Source of the DNA: Eubacteriales bacterium
Lineage (GTDB): Bacteria; Bacillota; Clostridia; Lachnospirales; Lachnospiraceae
NCBI GenBank assembly: GCA_030524175.1
Contig: JAUNHC010000025.1
Span: forward strand, 1-64,000
DNA length: 64,000 nucleotides
Direction: 5' to 3'
Shown piece after piece: positions 53,650 through 62,833 of this stretch. The notes below the pieces were generated by a model, which made no database searches, had not been told where the DNA came from, and was given only the letters and a program-made list of their open reading frames with translations. Both the position numbers and the translations under genes were made by a program. Position 1 is the stretch's first letter; every line of letters begins with the position of its first letter.

Positions 53650-54537
53650 TCATCCCTTCACGCCGCCGATCACAATACCCTTCACAAAGTATTTTTGAAG
53701 GAACGGATAAATGATCATTACGGGAAGAACGGCAATTACCGCTATCCCCATACGGATTCCGATCGTCGGCAGGTTTACCTTTGCGGCATCTGCTCCGAAC
53801 ATAGCCGCATTTCTGGAAAGAAATTCAATATTATTGATCATATTATTTAGAATCATCTGTACCGTATACAGATTCTGATCCTTCACATAATAGAGACCGT
53901 TCATCCAGTCATTCCAGTAGTTTAATCCAACCATCAGCACAAGCGTTACGATCATAGGTTTCGAAAGCGGAAGGATGATTTTTGTCAAAACGCCAAGTTC
54001 ACTGGCGCCGTCAAGCTTTGCAGCCTCGATCAATGCATCAGGAATGCTTGACGTAAAGAAAGACCGCATCATGATAACGTAAAATGCATTCATCATCAAA
54101 CTTGGAACTATGAGTGCCCATATGGTATTTTTGATATGAAAGATATTTGAATACATCATATAAGTCGGTACCAGTCCGCCGTTAAACAGCATGGTAAAAA
54201 ACAGAATGAATGACAGGACTCCTCTGTAAGGCAGATCTCTTCTGGATAACGGATATGCAAACAGTATTGTAAGCGTCAGGTTAGACAGCGTGCCTACAGC
54301 CGTAACAAGGATTGTCATACCGTAGCCCTTCAGAATAGTCTTGGCACTTTTGATCAAATAGGAATACGTTTCCAGACTGAAATGTTCCGGAATAAACCGG
54401 TATCCGTCTCTCGCCAAAGCGGCCTCTTCTGTAAAAGAAGCAGAAACCATCAGTATAAACGGAAGTACGCAGCACAATGTGAGTATTATCATAAAAACAT
54501 GCATCACCGTCTGCTGTACACGATCATGTTGAACCAT
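53650..54537 (-). CDS. Carbohydrate ABC transporter permease, LplC-type
   Basis: 295 residues with six membrane helices and the EAA motif (EAAKLDGASELGVLTKIILPLSKP). It starts PFILMVSASFTEEAAL and ends YFVKGIVIGGVKG, the LplC/YtcP ending. It pairs with the permease upstream. No ATPase gene is in the locus, so a shared MsmX-type ATPase is needed, as usual for this class. Confidence 0.93.
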   Translation of the reverse strand: MVQHDRVQQTVMHVFMIILTLCCVLPFILMVSASFTEEAALARDGYRFIPEHFSLETYSYLIKSAKTILKGYGMTILVTAVGTLSNLTLTILFAYPLSRRDLPYRGVLSFILFFTMLFNGGLVPTYMMYSNIFHIKNTIWALIVPSLMMNAFYVIMMRSFFTSSIPDALIEAAKLDGASELGVLTKIILPLSKPMIVTLVLMVGLNYWNDWMNGLYYVKDQNLYTVQMILNNMINNIEFLSRNAAMFGADAAKVNLPTIGIRMGIAVIAVLPVMIIYPFLQKYFVKGIVIGGVKG

Positions 54538-54554
54538 ATGTATTTCCCCCTCTC

Positions 54555-55481
54555 TTAGAACAATGCGTTGTCCTTATCAATTTTAGATACAACAAAGTTA
54601 GCCGTCAGTACCAGCAGGAAGCCGCAAATAGACTGGAAGAAGCCTGCTGCTGCCGATCTTCCGATGTCATTCAGTAAAATCAATCCATTGTAAACATAAA
54701 CATCAATTGTTGTGGTAACATCATATAATAAGCCGGAATTCATGGGCACCTGATAGAACAGACCGAAATCTGAATAGAATACACGGCCTACTGCCAGCAA
54801 AGTCATCGTAATAATTGTCGGCCGAAGTCCCGGCAAAGTTACATGCCAGATGCGCTGCCATCTGGATGCGCCATCCACTACAGCCGCCTCATATAAGGAA
54901 GAATCAATACCAATCACTGTAGCGTAATAAATAATACTGTTATAACCAAAGCTTTTCCAAAGATTTACCAGCACCAGAATGAAGGGCCAGAATTTCGCCT
55001 GCATATACCAATTGATTTTATGATCTAATATAGAGTTATTGATAAAACCACTGTCTGCGCTCAAAAAGGCAAATACAATATAGCTTACCACTACCATGGA
55101 AATCAGATAAGGAATCAAAATAAAGGTCTGATATACCTTCTTCGATAATTTCCCTCGTACCTCATTGAGTATGATAGCTACTGCTATGGCAAAAACAGTT
55201 CCCGTGAGAATAAAAATAAAATTATATCCAAGTGTATTGCGTATGATCAGTCCCGCGTCCCGGGTGCTGAAGAGAAATTTGAAGTTGTCAAAACCGTTCC
55301 AGGGACTGTCCCAAATCCCTTTTGTATAGTCATATTTTTTAAAAGCAAGAGCCAGACCGCCAATGGGCAGATAATTATTGATCAGCAAATAGATAAGACC
55401 CGGTACCATCATCAGATACAGTCCCTTGTATCTGCGCAGCGTCCCGAATTTTTTCTTATGAACTTTTACACTCGTCTGCAT
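54555..55481 (-). CDS. Carbohydrate ABC transporter permease, LplB-type
   Basis: 308 residues with six membrane helices and the EAA loop (YEAAVVDGASRWQRIWHVTLPGLRPTI). LYLMMVPGLIYLLINNYLPIGGLALAFKKYDY is the LplB signature. Spaced 17 bp from LplC. Between it and the binding-protein gene is a hairpin that should lower its expression. Confidence 0.93.
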   Translation of the reverse strand: MQTSVKVHKKKFGTLRRYKGLYLMMVPGLIYLLINNYLPIGGLALAFKKYDYTKGIWDSPWNGFDNFKFLFSTRDAGLIIRNTLGYNFIFILTGTVFAIAVAIILNEVRGKLSKKVYQTFILIPYLISMVVVSYIVFAFLSADSGFINNSILDHKINWYMQAKFWPFILVLVNLWKSFGYNSIIYYATVIGIDSSLYEAAVVDGASRWQRIWHVTLPGLRPTIITMTLLAVGRVFYSDFGLFYQVPMNSGLLYDVTTTIDVYVYNGLILLNDIGRSAAAGFFQSICGFLLVLTANFVVSKIDKDNALF

Positions 55482-55507
55482 CTTTGCACCTCCCGAATTT
55501 TAGGTTG

Positions 55508-55545
55508 AAAAAGGCGACCGGTAAGCATTCACCGACCGCCTTTTT
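55508..55545 (-). terminator. Attenuating terminator between binding protein and permease genes
   Basis: On the minus strand AAAAAGGCGGTCGGT pairs with ACCGGTCGCCTTTTT around an 8-nt loop (one mismatch-like G-U position). Partial read-through would give more binding protein than permease, which is common in importers. Confidence 0.75.
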
Positions 55546-55582
55546 ATTTAAATGTTTATTTTCGGTTTTAATCCTCCGCCAT

Positions 55583-57040
55583 TTATTTTTCTGCAAGAAA
55601 TGCATCGAGCTGTGTTTGTGCTTCTTCCATAATTTCATAGAATCCGATAGACTCAAGCTCTGACTGAATGTTTGGAAGCACATCCTCAAGAGGGATACTT
55701 CCTGTGGTCACTGCGTCAAAATATTTTTCTTCCATATTTGCATAAGCAGTTACAAAATCTGTATACTTTGTTGTATCGAAAGACCATCCAAAGTAAGGCG
55801 GAACCTCTACGCTTTCATTCCAGGAATCAAGGGCAGCCTTGTAATCATCCACAACTGCTGAGTCCTTCAGCGGAGCCAATGTATAGTTTGGATACGTAGC
55901 AGATGCCACAAAACCGCCATACGGTGCGTTCTCAGTTGTCACTCCTTCCGGAAGAGCTGCACGCCCATCTTCATTATATACCCAGTGTTCGCCTTCCACA
56001 CCATACATCAAAGTAGGAATCAATTCCTCGTCTGTATAGATTGCTTCAAGAAGCTTAAATGCTTCGTCCGGGTGTGCACTGTTAGAGCTGATACCATACT
56101 GGAGATTTCCGATATCTGTCGCCTGTGCCATCGGAGCAATAATATCACCGGAAACTACTGTATTCGGATACAATTTATCAAGCGGGTCAATATCCGCATT
56201 ATGCAGACACGCAAACGCGGTACCTGCACCTACGAGATCAGAACCCTCCATTGTATTGCTGATGGCATCAGACATGATCAAGCCATCATTGTACCATTTG
56301 TTTGTATAGGAGCAAAAGTCCTGGAAACCTTTGGATTCAAATACACTTTTCAGCTCTGTATCCCTGGGGGAATCTGTGTAAAGGAAGGATGCTCCCCCGA
56401 CTGCTTTGCCCCAGGACTGACACCAGGTCATGTCTGCGCTTGACTGGGGAACAAGCGTCCACATATCCGGGTAAGCTTCATGCACCTTATACAGTACCTC
56501 ACCGAGGCTTTCCATATCTGTAATGGATGCCGGATCAATACCCATTTCCTCAACAATGTCCTTGTTCATAACAGCAACCTCTTTGCCGCCGTACTGATAT
56601 TTCCGGACCACTCCATACATACGGTCATTAACCTTAGATGCGGAAAGCTCTGCCTCCGTAAACATTGTCTTAAACTCTTCAGATGCGTTGTTGAAATAAT
56701 CTGTGATATCAAGGAGCTGACCGTTATTTGCATAGTTTGCCAGTTTTCCAAACTCGTTAAAGTAGCATGTCACGTCCAGTTCATCTGTAGTCATCGCCAG
56801 ATTGATACTCTGCTCAAAATTCCCGATTTCAATGTATTGCAGATCAACCTGAATACCATACTTTTCAGCCAGATGCTCATTCATCACTGCCTCTGTCTGG
56901 GCAATTGCCTCCTCTGAATAAGTTGCAAGAGACGGAATATACAGTGATACAGTCACCATTTTTTCTGCCGCAACCGGGGTTGCCAATGCTCCTGTCAACA
57001 TTGCCGCACATAATGCTGTTGTTAAAAACCTTTTTTTCAT
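55583..57040 (-). CDS. Extracellular solute-binding protein (LplA-type) of the glycan importer
   Basis: 485 residues. Signal peptide (RFLTTALCAAMLTGALATPVAA). The only Cys there (TALC) is not in a lipobox context, so it looks like a type I signal with no lipid anchor, unlike most Gram-positive binding proteins. The family 1 fold is evident: VDLQYIEIGNFEQSINLAM, ITDYF, GISSNSAHPDEAFKLLEAIYTDEEL and YGFPxG-like EHWVYNEDGRAAL. It binds the oligosaccharide for the two permeases and is the first gene of the transporter unit. Confidence 0.9.
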   Translation of the reverse strand: MKKRFLTTALCAAMLTGALATPVAAEKMVTVSLYIPSLATYSEEAIAQTEAVMNEHLAEKYGIQVDLQYIEIGNFEQSINLAMTTDELDVTCYFNEFGKLANYANNGQLLDITDYFNNASEEFKTMFTEAELSASKVNDRMYGVVRKYQYGGKEVAVMNKDIVEEMGIDPASITDMESLGEVLYKVHEAYPDMWTLVPQSSADMTWCQSWGKAVGGASFLYTDSPRDTELKSVFESKGFQDFCSYTNKWYNDGLIMSDAISNTMEGSDLVGAGTAFACLHNADIDPLDKLYPNTVVSGDIIAPMAQATDIGNLQYGISSNSAHPDEAFKLLEAIYTDEELIPTLMYGVEGEHWVYNEDGRAALPEGVTTENAPYGGFVASATYPNYTLAPLKDSAVVDDYKAALDSWNESVEVPPYFGWSFDTTKYTDFVTAYANMEEKYFDAVTTGSIPLEDVLPNIQSELESIGFYEIMEEAQTQLDAFLAEK

Positions 57041-57160
57041 ATCTTTCCCCTTTCTCTACTTGTATCCTTTTTGTTTTGTTGTTCAAGGTCTGTTGTTCTT
57101 TACAAGTATTATTCTAATATGAACACATATGAAAAAATAGCTGTTTTGCGACCTGGAATA
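57041..57160 (-). promoter_or_regulatory. Likely regulated promoter region of the importer operon
   Basis: 120 bp between the response regulator stop and the binding-protein start. On the minus strand a TAGAAT/TAATACT -10 candidate occurs, but no good -35, which fits activation by the AraC-type response regulator next door. No cre-like site was seen. Confidence 0.4.
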
Positions 57161-58726
57161 TCAATTTTCCGACTTCGGCATATTATGATACTGTTTCCGG
57201 TAGTCAGTAGGTGTCAATCCTGTCGCCTTGCGGAATGTCTGTGTGAAATTCGTATAATTATCATAACCCACCTTTGAAGCCACAAGTGCTATGGGCATAT
57301 TCGTATCTACCAACAACTTCCCCGCATAATCCATCTTCTGCTTCACAATATATTCCTTATATCCCATCCCCGTCTCCCTGCGAAACATTCTGGAAAAATA
57401 ATCTTCGTTCAAAAAGACATATTTGGCAGCTTCCCGCCTTGAAATCATTCGGTCCATATTTTCATCTAAATAGCGTAAAATCTCCTGTATCCGTTCCTGA
57501 ACAGAAAAGGAGCTATTATCAGCTCTTTCTGAAATCAGCTCTCTATACCGCCGCAAACAGAAATCCACACCCTTGCTCAGTTCATCAACAGAAGAATAGG
57601 AATGCAGCATTTTTTCGTATGTAAACGTATCTGTAAACAGTTCCGTAAGATTATGCTTCTGTTCATAACAGGCAATAGAGCATGATTCCAGAAAAGCATG
57701 TATCAATTTCTGCATATAGCTCACCGTCAGATACCGGTCCTTTTGAGCGAAACGAAGAAGATTTGTAATCTGATTTTTTATCAGCTCTGTATCATTACGC
57801 AGCATCCAACGTCCCCATACAGCACTGTCCGGCTGGCGGATTTCATACGGTATGGCCGCGTCTACATGATATACCTCGTTCTTTTCCAAAATACGTCCTG
57901 CCTTAAAGGCCATAACCTGCCCGATGAGCTGTGGCAGCTCTTCACCTCCACACTGTCCCATATAAAGATTTTTTTCACCGATGTGCCCTTCACAGACAGA
58001 CCAGATTCTGCTTTCCATAAATGACCGCTCGGGAATCATTCCGTTTCCATAAATTAGTATACCGATTTCTTCATCATTAAGTCGGCTGGCAACGGCAAAT
58101 ACTTCGCTGCCGTCAAGCATTGTTTTTTCCAGCTCGAGATTCAGCATTTCCTCCACTTCCTGACTGTCCGCCTCCCATATGCGGAGCAGGCAGGGCAAAT
58201 ACCACCAGCCCTCCCCTTCCGTATGAGAATCCCTCCGCCATTCATCCAACTGCCCAAACTGAGCCTTCTGATGGAACATAGAAAAAACATGATTTTTTAA
58301 AATGTTAGCAAGATTTGCATCATACTGACTGCTTTTATGAAGGATACTCTGCTTAGCTTCCAGCTTTCTGATGCATTTTTCCAGGGACTCTTCAATCGTT
58401 GCCATACTCGCAGGCTGAAGAATGTAATCAATCGCACCGTTGTGGATTGCTTTTTGGGCATACGTAAAATCTGCATGGGACGTGAGAAAAATGCAGGCGA
58501 CGGACGGATATTCCTCCGCCACCCATTTCTGCAGTTCAATCCCATTCTCCCCCGGCATCTCAATATCCGCCAGCATAATATCGATTTCCTCATCCGCCAG
58601 CACTTTTCTGGCCGCTGCAGCGCTGTTGGCTGTAAAAACACTATCTACCCGCAGTTTATTCCAATTTACAAGCTTTCTGGTAGCCTCCAGAATCTTTTCC
58701 TGATCATCTACAAGCAATACGTTCAT
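57161..58726 (-). CDS. YesN-type response regulator (receiver plus AraC HTH)
   Basis: 521 residues. Receiver domain: NVLLVDDQEKIL, phospho-acceptor Asp in DIMLADIEMPGENG, FLTSHADFTYAQKAI. A long linker (~130-410) follows, then an AraC DNA-binding domain (SRREAAKYVFLNEDYFSRMFRRETGMGYKEYI; VASKVGYDNYTNFTQTFRKATGLTPTDYRKQ). It overlaps the kinase gene by 23 bp. It should activate the importer and hydrolase genes when the inducer is sensed outside. Confidence 0.93.
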   Translation of the reverse strand: MNVLLVDDQEKILEATRKLVNWNKLRVDSVFTANSAAAARKVLADEEIDIMLADIEMPGENGIELQKWVAEEYPSVACIFLTSHADFTYAQKAIHNGAIDYILQPASMATIEESLEKCIRKLEAKQSILHKSSQYDANLANILKNHVFSMFHQKAQFGQLDEWRRDSHTEGEGWWYLPCLLRIWEADSQEVEEMLNLELEKTMLDGSEVFAVASRLNDEEIGILIYGNGMIPERSFMESRIWSVCEGHIGEKNLYMGQCGGEELPQLIGQVMAFKAGRILEKNEVYHVDAAIPYEIRQPDSAVWGRWMLRNDTELIKNQITNLLRFAQKDRYLTVSYMQKLIHAFLESCSIACYEQKHNLTELFTDTFTYEKMLHSYSSVDELSKGVDFCLRRYRELISERADNSSFSVQERIQEILRYLDENMDRMISRREAAKYVFLNEDYFSRMFRRETGMGYKEYIVKQKMDYAGKLLVDTNMPIALVASKVGYDNYTNFTQTFRKATGLTPTDYRKQYHNMPKSEN

Positions 58727-60410
58727 TTGCTTCCTCCATCCTTACAGGCAAAAACACTTCACTGACTGCGCCGTCAGCATTGTCAAAAAACCAATTTACT
58801 TCCTCACCGTATTGTATTCTCATGCGGCTCAGCAGATTCGTAACCCCCACGCCAAGGCGTGAATCCCGGGATACCGCCTCCTGATTAAGCATGCGTATCA
58901 CTTCCTTTGGATATCCCGGCCCATTGTCATTTACCTTAATATCAAGATAATCTTTAAACTCCGTCCTTCTGTATTTCACACTGATACGTATGACCAGAGT
59001 CTTATCCCCCATATCCCGGGCATATTTAACGGAATTTTCCACAAACGTCTGCAGACTCAGAAGGGGAATCTCTAAACCAAGCACCGTCTCTTCTACTGCC
59101 ATTTCACAAACCAAACCGCGTGATGTCATCAGCTTCTGAAGTTCTATATAATTACGTACGAACTCGCATTCTGAGCGGACTGTAACCATTGTTAAATCCT
59201 TTTGCAGCAGATACCTCAAGTGGTTTGAAAGGCAGAGCAAAAATTGTTCCACATTTCCATATTCACCAAGCATTAACATACAGTACGCGTTTTTGAGACA
59301 ATTGGTATAAAAATGCGGGGCAAGCTGAAGCTGCAGGTACTGAAGCTGCGTTTTCTGTTTTTCCAGCTGCTCCTCGTAAGTACGGATCTTATATTGCTCA
59401 ATCTCCCTTAACAAAACCTTCACTGTTTTCTGTACATTGTCAATTTCTTCTATACGGTTCTTTTCAGAAAACTCCACCTCCCACTCACCGGCTTGAAGCT
59501 TCTGTAACGCCTCCGTCATGTCCTCAAGGGGATCTGTCATCTGCTCTGTTACAAGGCGGTAGATTCTGATCGCACAAAAAATCAGCAGGACCACAAATAC
59601 CGCCAGCAATAGATGCAGCCAGTGAACATACAGCCACAAGCTTACAGGAATGATTTCCACAACAGACAGCTCGGCCGTCTCCAGTTCCCGCAGGTAAACA
59701 ACCGTATTTCCTATCCTGTTTCTGCCTGGTGTCAGCTTCTCGCATTGTGCCGGTGTCAATTCCAACGGCTGGCCTGCAGTTTTATAAAATTCGCCTTCAT
59801 GGATGATCCCATATGCAGCTGTTTTTTCCAGCTCACCCGGCAGACCACGGTTTAAACGGACCAAACCGCCTATCACAGCAGTATATCTCTTTAGATAAAT
59901 ACTTAAATAAACGTTCTGCTCCGCAGCTAATATAGACTGACTATAGTTTCTGGTGATACTCTGAGCCACCGCCCTCCCGTTTTTGCGCAATGCCTCTTTT
60001 TCGTTAAATGATATCATATCATCCAGATAATACAGAAAGCTCTCAAGGTTATCATAGTATACGAACATACCATCCAGATTTCCATTTGACTTCACCTGTA
60101 TTTTAAAAAGGTTGCGCAGCGTATCCATATACTCACATTTTTCAGCTGATGAGCGATACTGGTCCAATCCTTGAAAGGCACTGTTAGTGGAATAGATCGA
60201 CCCGGTGACATCATTGAGCTGTACAATGCTGTCATCCAATGATTGGGCATAAGCACTTAAGTCATCGATCCTTTTTCTATTGCTGTCATTCTGGTATTCC
60301 TGGATCAGGAAAGCCAAGATAACCACGATCACCATCACCACAGCAAACAACCCCCATAAAAGAAACCGTGAAATTTGTTTTTTAAGGCTGAACATCTTTT
60401 TTCCGTGCAT
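58704..60410 (-). CDS. YesM-type sensor histidine kinase
   Basis: 568 residues from ATG 60410, which has GGAGG and AAGGTGAG upstream; ATG 60434 is possible too. TM1 (residues ~10-35), ~220-residue extracellular sensor, TM2 (LLLAVFVVLLIFCAIRIY), HAMP, His_kinase domain with LAPHFYTNCLKN (phospho-His in PHF) and HATPase (ENSVKYA N box, DNGPGYP G1). The PHFLYN consensus is changed to PHFYTN. Senses an extracellular carbohydrate signal. 27 bp after the GH78 stop. Confidence 0.92.
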   Translation of the reverse strand: MHGKKMFSLKKQISRFLLWGLFAVVMVIVVILAFLIQEYQNDSNRKRIDDLSAYAQSLDDSIVQLNDVTGSIYSTNSAFQGLDQYRSSAEKCEYMDTLRNLFKIQVKSNGNLDGMFVYYDNLESFLYYLDDMISFNEKEALRKNGRAVAQSITRNYSQSILAAEQNVYLSIYLKRYTAVIGGLVRLNRGLPGELEKTAAYGIIHEGEFYKTAGQPLELTPAQCEKLTPGRNRIGNTVVYLRELETAELSVVEIIPVSLWLYVHWLHLLLAVFVVLLIFCAIRIYRLVTEQMTDPLEDMTEALQKLQAGEWEVEFSEKNRIEEIDNVQKTVKVLLREIEQYKIRTYEEQLEKQKTQLQYLQLQLAPHFYTNCLKNAYCMLMLGEYGNVEQFLLCLSNHLRYLLQKDLTMVTVRSECEFVRNYIELQKLMTSRGLVCEMAVEETVLGLEIPLLSLQTFVENSVKYARDMGDKTLVIRISVKYRRTEFKDYLDIKVNDNGPGYPKEVIRMLNQEAVSRDSRLGVGVTNLLSRMRIQYGEEVNWFFDNADGAVSEVFLPVRMEEANERIACR

Positions 60411-60437
60411 CTGCGCCCTCACCTTCCTCCACATGTA

Positions 60438-62813
60438 TTATAATCCTTGAAGTACCTCACCATTCAGCCGCACACACCAGCCTGTCAGTTCAAAAGGCAG
60501 CTCTACGACAGGCTGCCATCCCTTTGGCAGTATAAGCTCCATTTCCAAAACATGATCATCATGATCTGCTTTCCAGTTAAAGAAAATCATACCATCACTA
60601 CATCTCACACTTGCTTCGGCCCAGTGAAGCTCCCCCGGGTGGGGCGCAATCCGGACTGTTCTGGTTAGCTGTATCGGTTGTCCGAGCCCAAGGACATGGT
60701 TGACTATCAGTGCCCCTGCATTTGCATTAAAACCATGGCAGCCGCTAGGGTCATGGATTCCCTCATACAGTGTTCCGGGACCATTAAGAAGCTGCGGAAG
60801 ATACACATCCTTCAACTCCCTGACCAGAGTATCTATTCTCCCGATTTTTGCCAATACCTCGAACCGGACCATCAGCCCGATGAAAAGATTGGAACGGGCA
60901 ATATTAGGGTCCGGACGCCTTACCGGAGCTGTCCCCATTGCCTCTGTAAAGGTACGGATACGCTCTCTGTCGTGCTGATGGAAGTCACACCATAATTCAA
61001 GTGCCAGCCCTGATTCTGTCCGGCAGCCATTTGATATAAACTTACCACTTTCATATCGGTATCCATCGCTGTGCGCTCCTGTTTGCATCATTACTTCATC
61101 AATGCGCTTTCGCACCCGTGCCGCAAGTATGCTCCACCGTTCTGTACCATACAATTCTGCCATGCATTCATACGCACGGACAATCAGACAGTTGACAGGT
61201 ATTGATATGGGTTTCAGGCAAAAGTCCGCATTCGACAGTGACCAGTCTACGAACAGGATATCAAAATTTTCAAATAACCCGCTCTCGCCCACATATGCGG
61301 CAACAGCATCCAGAAAAGTTTCAATTCTGTGGTAACAGCGATTGACAAACTCCCGGTCACCGGAACGCTGGTAATAATCCCAAAACTCTGTCAGCAGCCA
61401 GAATGACCAGCTCTCTATCCCCGGACTTTTGGCAATACGGGTTATCCCCGGATATACCTCCGGAAAAAAAGCATTTTTATAATCATTGGGGTCCGTACAC
61501 ATGAAGTTTTCAATAAAATCTTTCTCTACGCACAAATCGCCAAACATCTGCCATGCTGCAGGAGCCGTAAACTGTGCGTCACAAAGCCAGCCTCCTCGCT
61601 CTCTCTGGGGACAGTCCATGAAAATATCCAGTGTATTTAGGCGCAGTGTCCGACGCGCGCTTTCATAGATTAAATTCAGCTCACCGTCACTGCACTCAAA
61701 GGTACAGAGCTTTCTATCCGGGTAGGTATAATCCAAAAGCTCCGGCATATGAAAGGTAACTCCACCATCTGTGCGGATCACCAGCTTGATATATTTCACC
61801 AACATGGGTTCAAAGGGAATAAGGTCATAGGTACCGGGAGCCAGTTCATAACGCACTGCAAAGGTATTTCCATCCACGGTACCTCCTTCGCTCTTATGAT
61901 CACTGTTGATGATATCCACTACCGCCGCACGCTCTGTTTCTAATCTGATATGTACAAAGCCAAGCTCAGACGCTGGGATACAAAACACAAATGCGGTGCT
62001 TCCTTCACAATCTGATATATTTATTTTATCACACTGCCTGTTCCATGTACCAGTGAAAGTTTCTTCCTTTTCCCCAAGGAGAAAGTCAACGAAATGCTCC
62101 TCTTCATCCAGTTTTTCATACCAAGAGGGATTGATCATCTTTGCCAGCTCATGCAGGCTGTCCTTTCTTTTTACTTTGTCCGGGACCAGGCGTTTTACCC
62201 GCTGCAGTGTGGAAATAGGTATTACGTGGTAATCCGCATATGGCGCACCGCGTTTTTGATATGTTACAGTCTTGTTGATCAAAGCCGGGTGCTTCCAAAG
62301 CTTATATTCATCTGTACGCCATTGCTTCCAATTTGGAGTCAGACGATAGTGCTCCATGATTCCCCTGCAATGGCTCATCAGTTCTGTTATTGGACTGCGG
62401 TACAATAACTCTTTGTATCTGAAATCATCCTTTCCTGTTGCCGCCGCTGTCTTCCAATTTCCGGCTCCATCCCCAGTACACACCTCACATGCCAGCAGCC
62501 CCGGTTCCATGGTATTGTCGTTACAGTATTTCACATCTTTATCGTATGCTATGACTTCAATCGCAATCTTTATCAAGCCCTCGGCCCGAAACAGAATCTC
62601 GTCAACCCGGCAGTGTCCCTTTGCCGCCCGTGCCGGGCCATGAGATTTCATTTCTCCGTTCACATACAGACGGTAGTATGACCTTGCTGCGATATGAATC
62701 CTTATATCTGTCTCTTGCGGCACAGTCACGTCTGTACGAAACCCGAGATGCTGGTTGTATTCATAAGACAGTTCATCTCCCCAAACAGGACATGCTTTCT
62801 GAAAATTAAACAT
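60438..62813 (-). CDS. GH78-like alpha-L-rhamnosidase
   Basis: 791 residues. N-terminal beta domains (RIHIAARSYYRLYVNGEMKSHGPARA; ADFRYKEL region) and an (alpha/alpha)6 barrel from ~370. The GH78 catalytic loop is MDCPQRERGGWLCDAQ with general acid Glu405, and GTLYEGIHDP carries the second acid. A C-terminal beta domain follows (VRIAPHPGELHWAEASV). No signal peptide, so it removes terminal rhamnose inside the cell. It has an extra ~140-residue segment before the barrel. Operon with the DUF5605 paralogue (20 bp gap) and the sensor kinase. Confidence 0.85.
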   Translation of the reverse strand: MFNFQKACPVWGDELSYEYNQHLGFRTDVTVPQETDIRIHIAARSYYRLYVNGEMKSHGPARAAKGHCRVDEILFRAEGLIKIAIEVIAYDKDVKYCNDNTMEPGLLACEVCTGDGAGNWKTAAATGKDDFRYKELLYRSPITELMSHCRGIMEHYRLTPNWKQWRTDEYKLWKHPALINKTVTYQKRGAPYADYHVIPISTLQRVKRLVPDKVKRKDSLHELAKMINPSWYEKLDEEEHFVDFLLGEKEETFTGTWNRQCDKINISDCEGSTAFVFCIPASELGFVHIRLETERAAVVDIINSDHKSEGGTVDGNTFAVRYELAPGTYDLIPFEPMLVKYIKLVIRTDGGVTFHMPELLDYTYPDRKLCTFECSDGELNLIYESARRTLRLNTLDIFMDCPQRERGGWLCDAQFTAPAAWQMFGDLCVEKDFIENFMCTDPNDYKNAFFPEVYPGITRIAKSPGIESWSFWLLTEFWDYYQRSGDREFVNRCYHRIETFLDAVAAYVGESGLFENFDILFVDWSLSNADFCLKPISIPVNCLIVRAYECMAELYGTERWSILAARVRKRIDEVMMQTGAHSDGYRYESGKFISNGCRTESGLALELWCDFHQHDRERIRTFTEAMGTAPVRRPDPNIARSNLFIGLMVRFEVLAKIGRIDTLVRELKDVYLPQLLNGPGTLYEGIHDPSGCHGFNANAGALIVNHVLGLGQPIQLTRTVRIAPHPGELHWAEASVRCSDGMIFFNWKADHDDHVLEMELILPKGWQPVVELPFELTGWCVRLNGEVLQGL

Positions 62814-62833
62814 AACTTATTTCCTCTTTCGCT

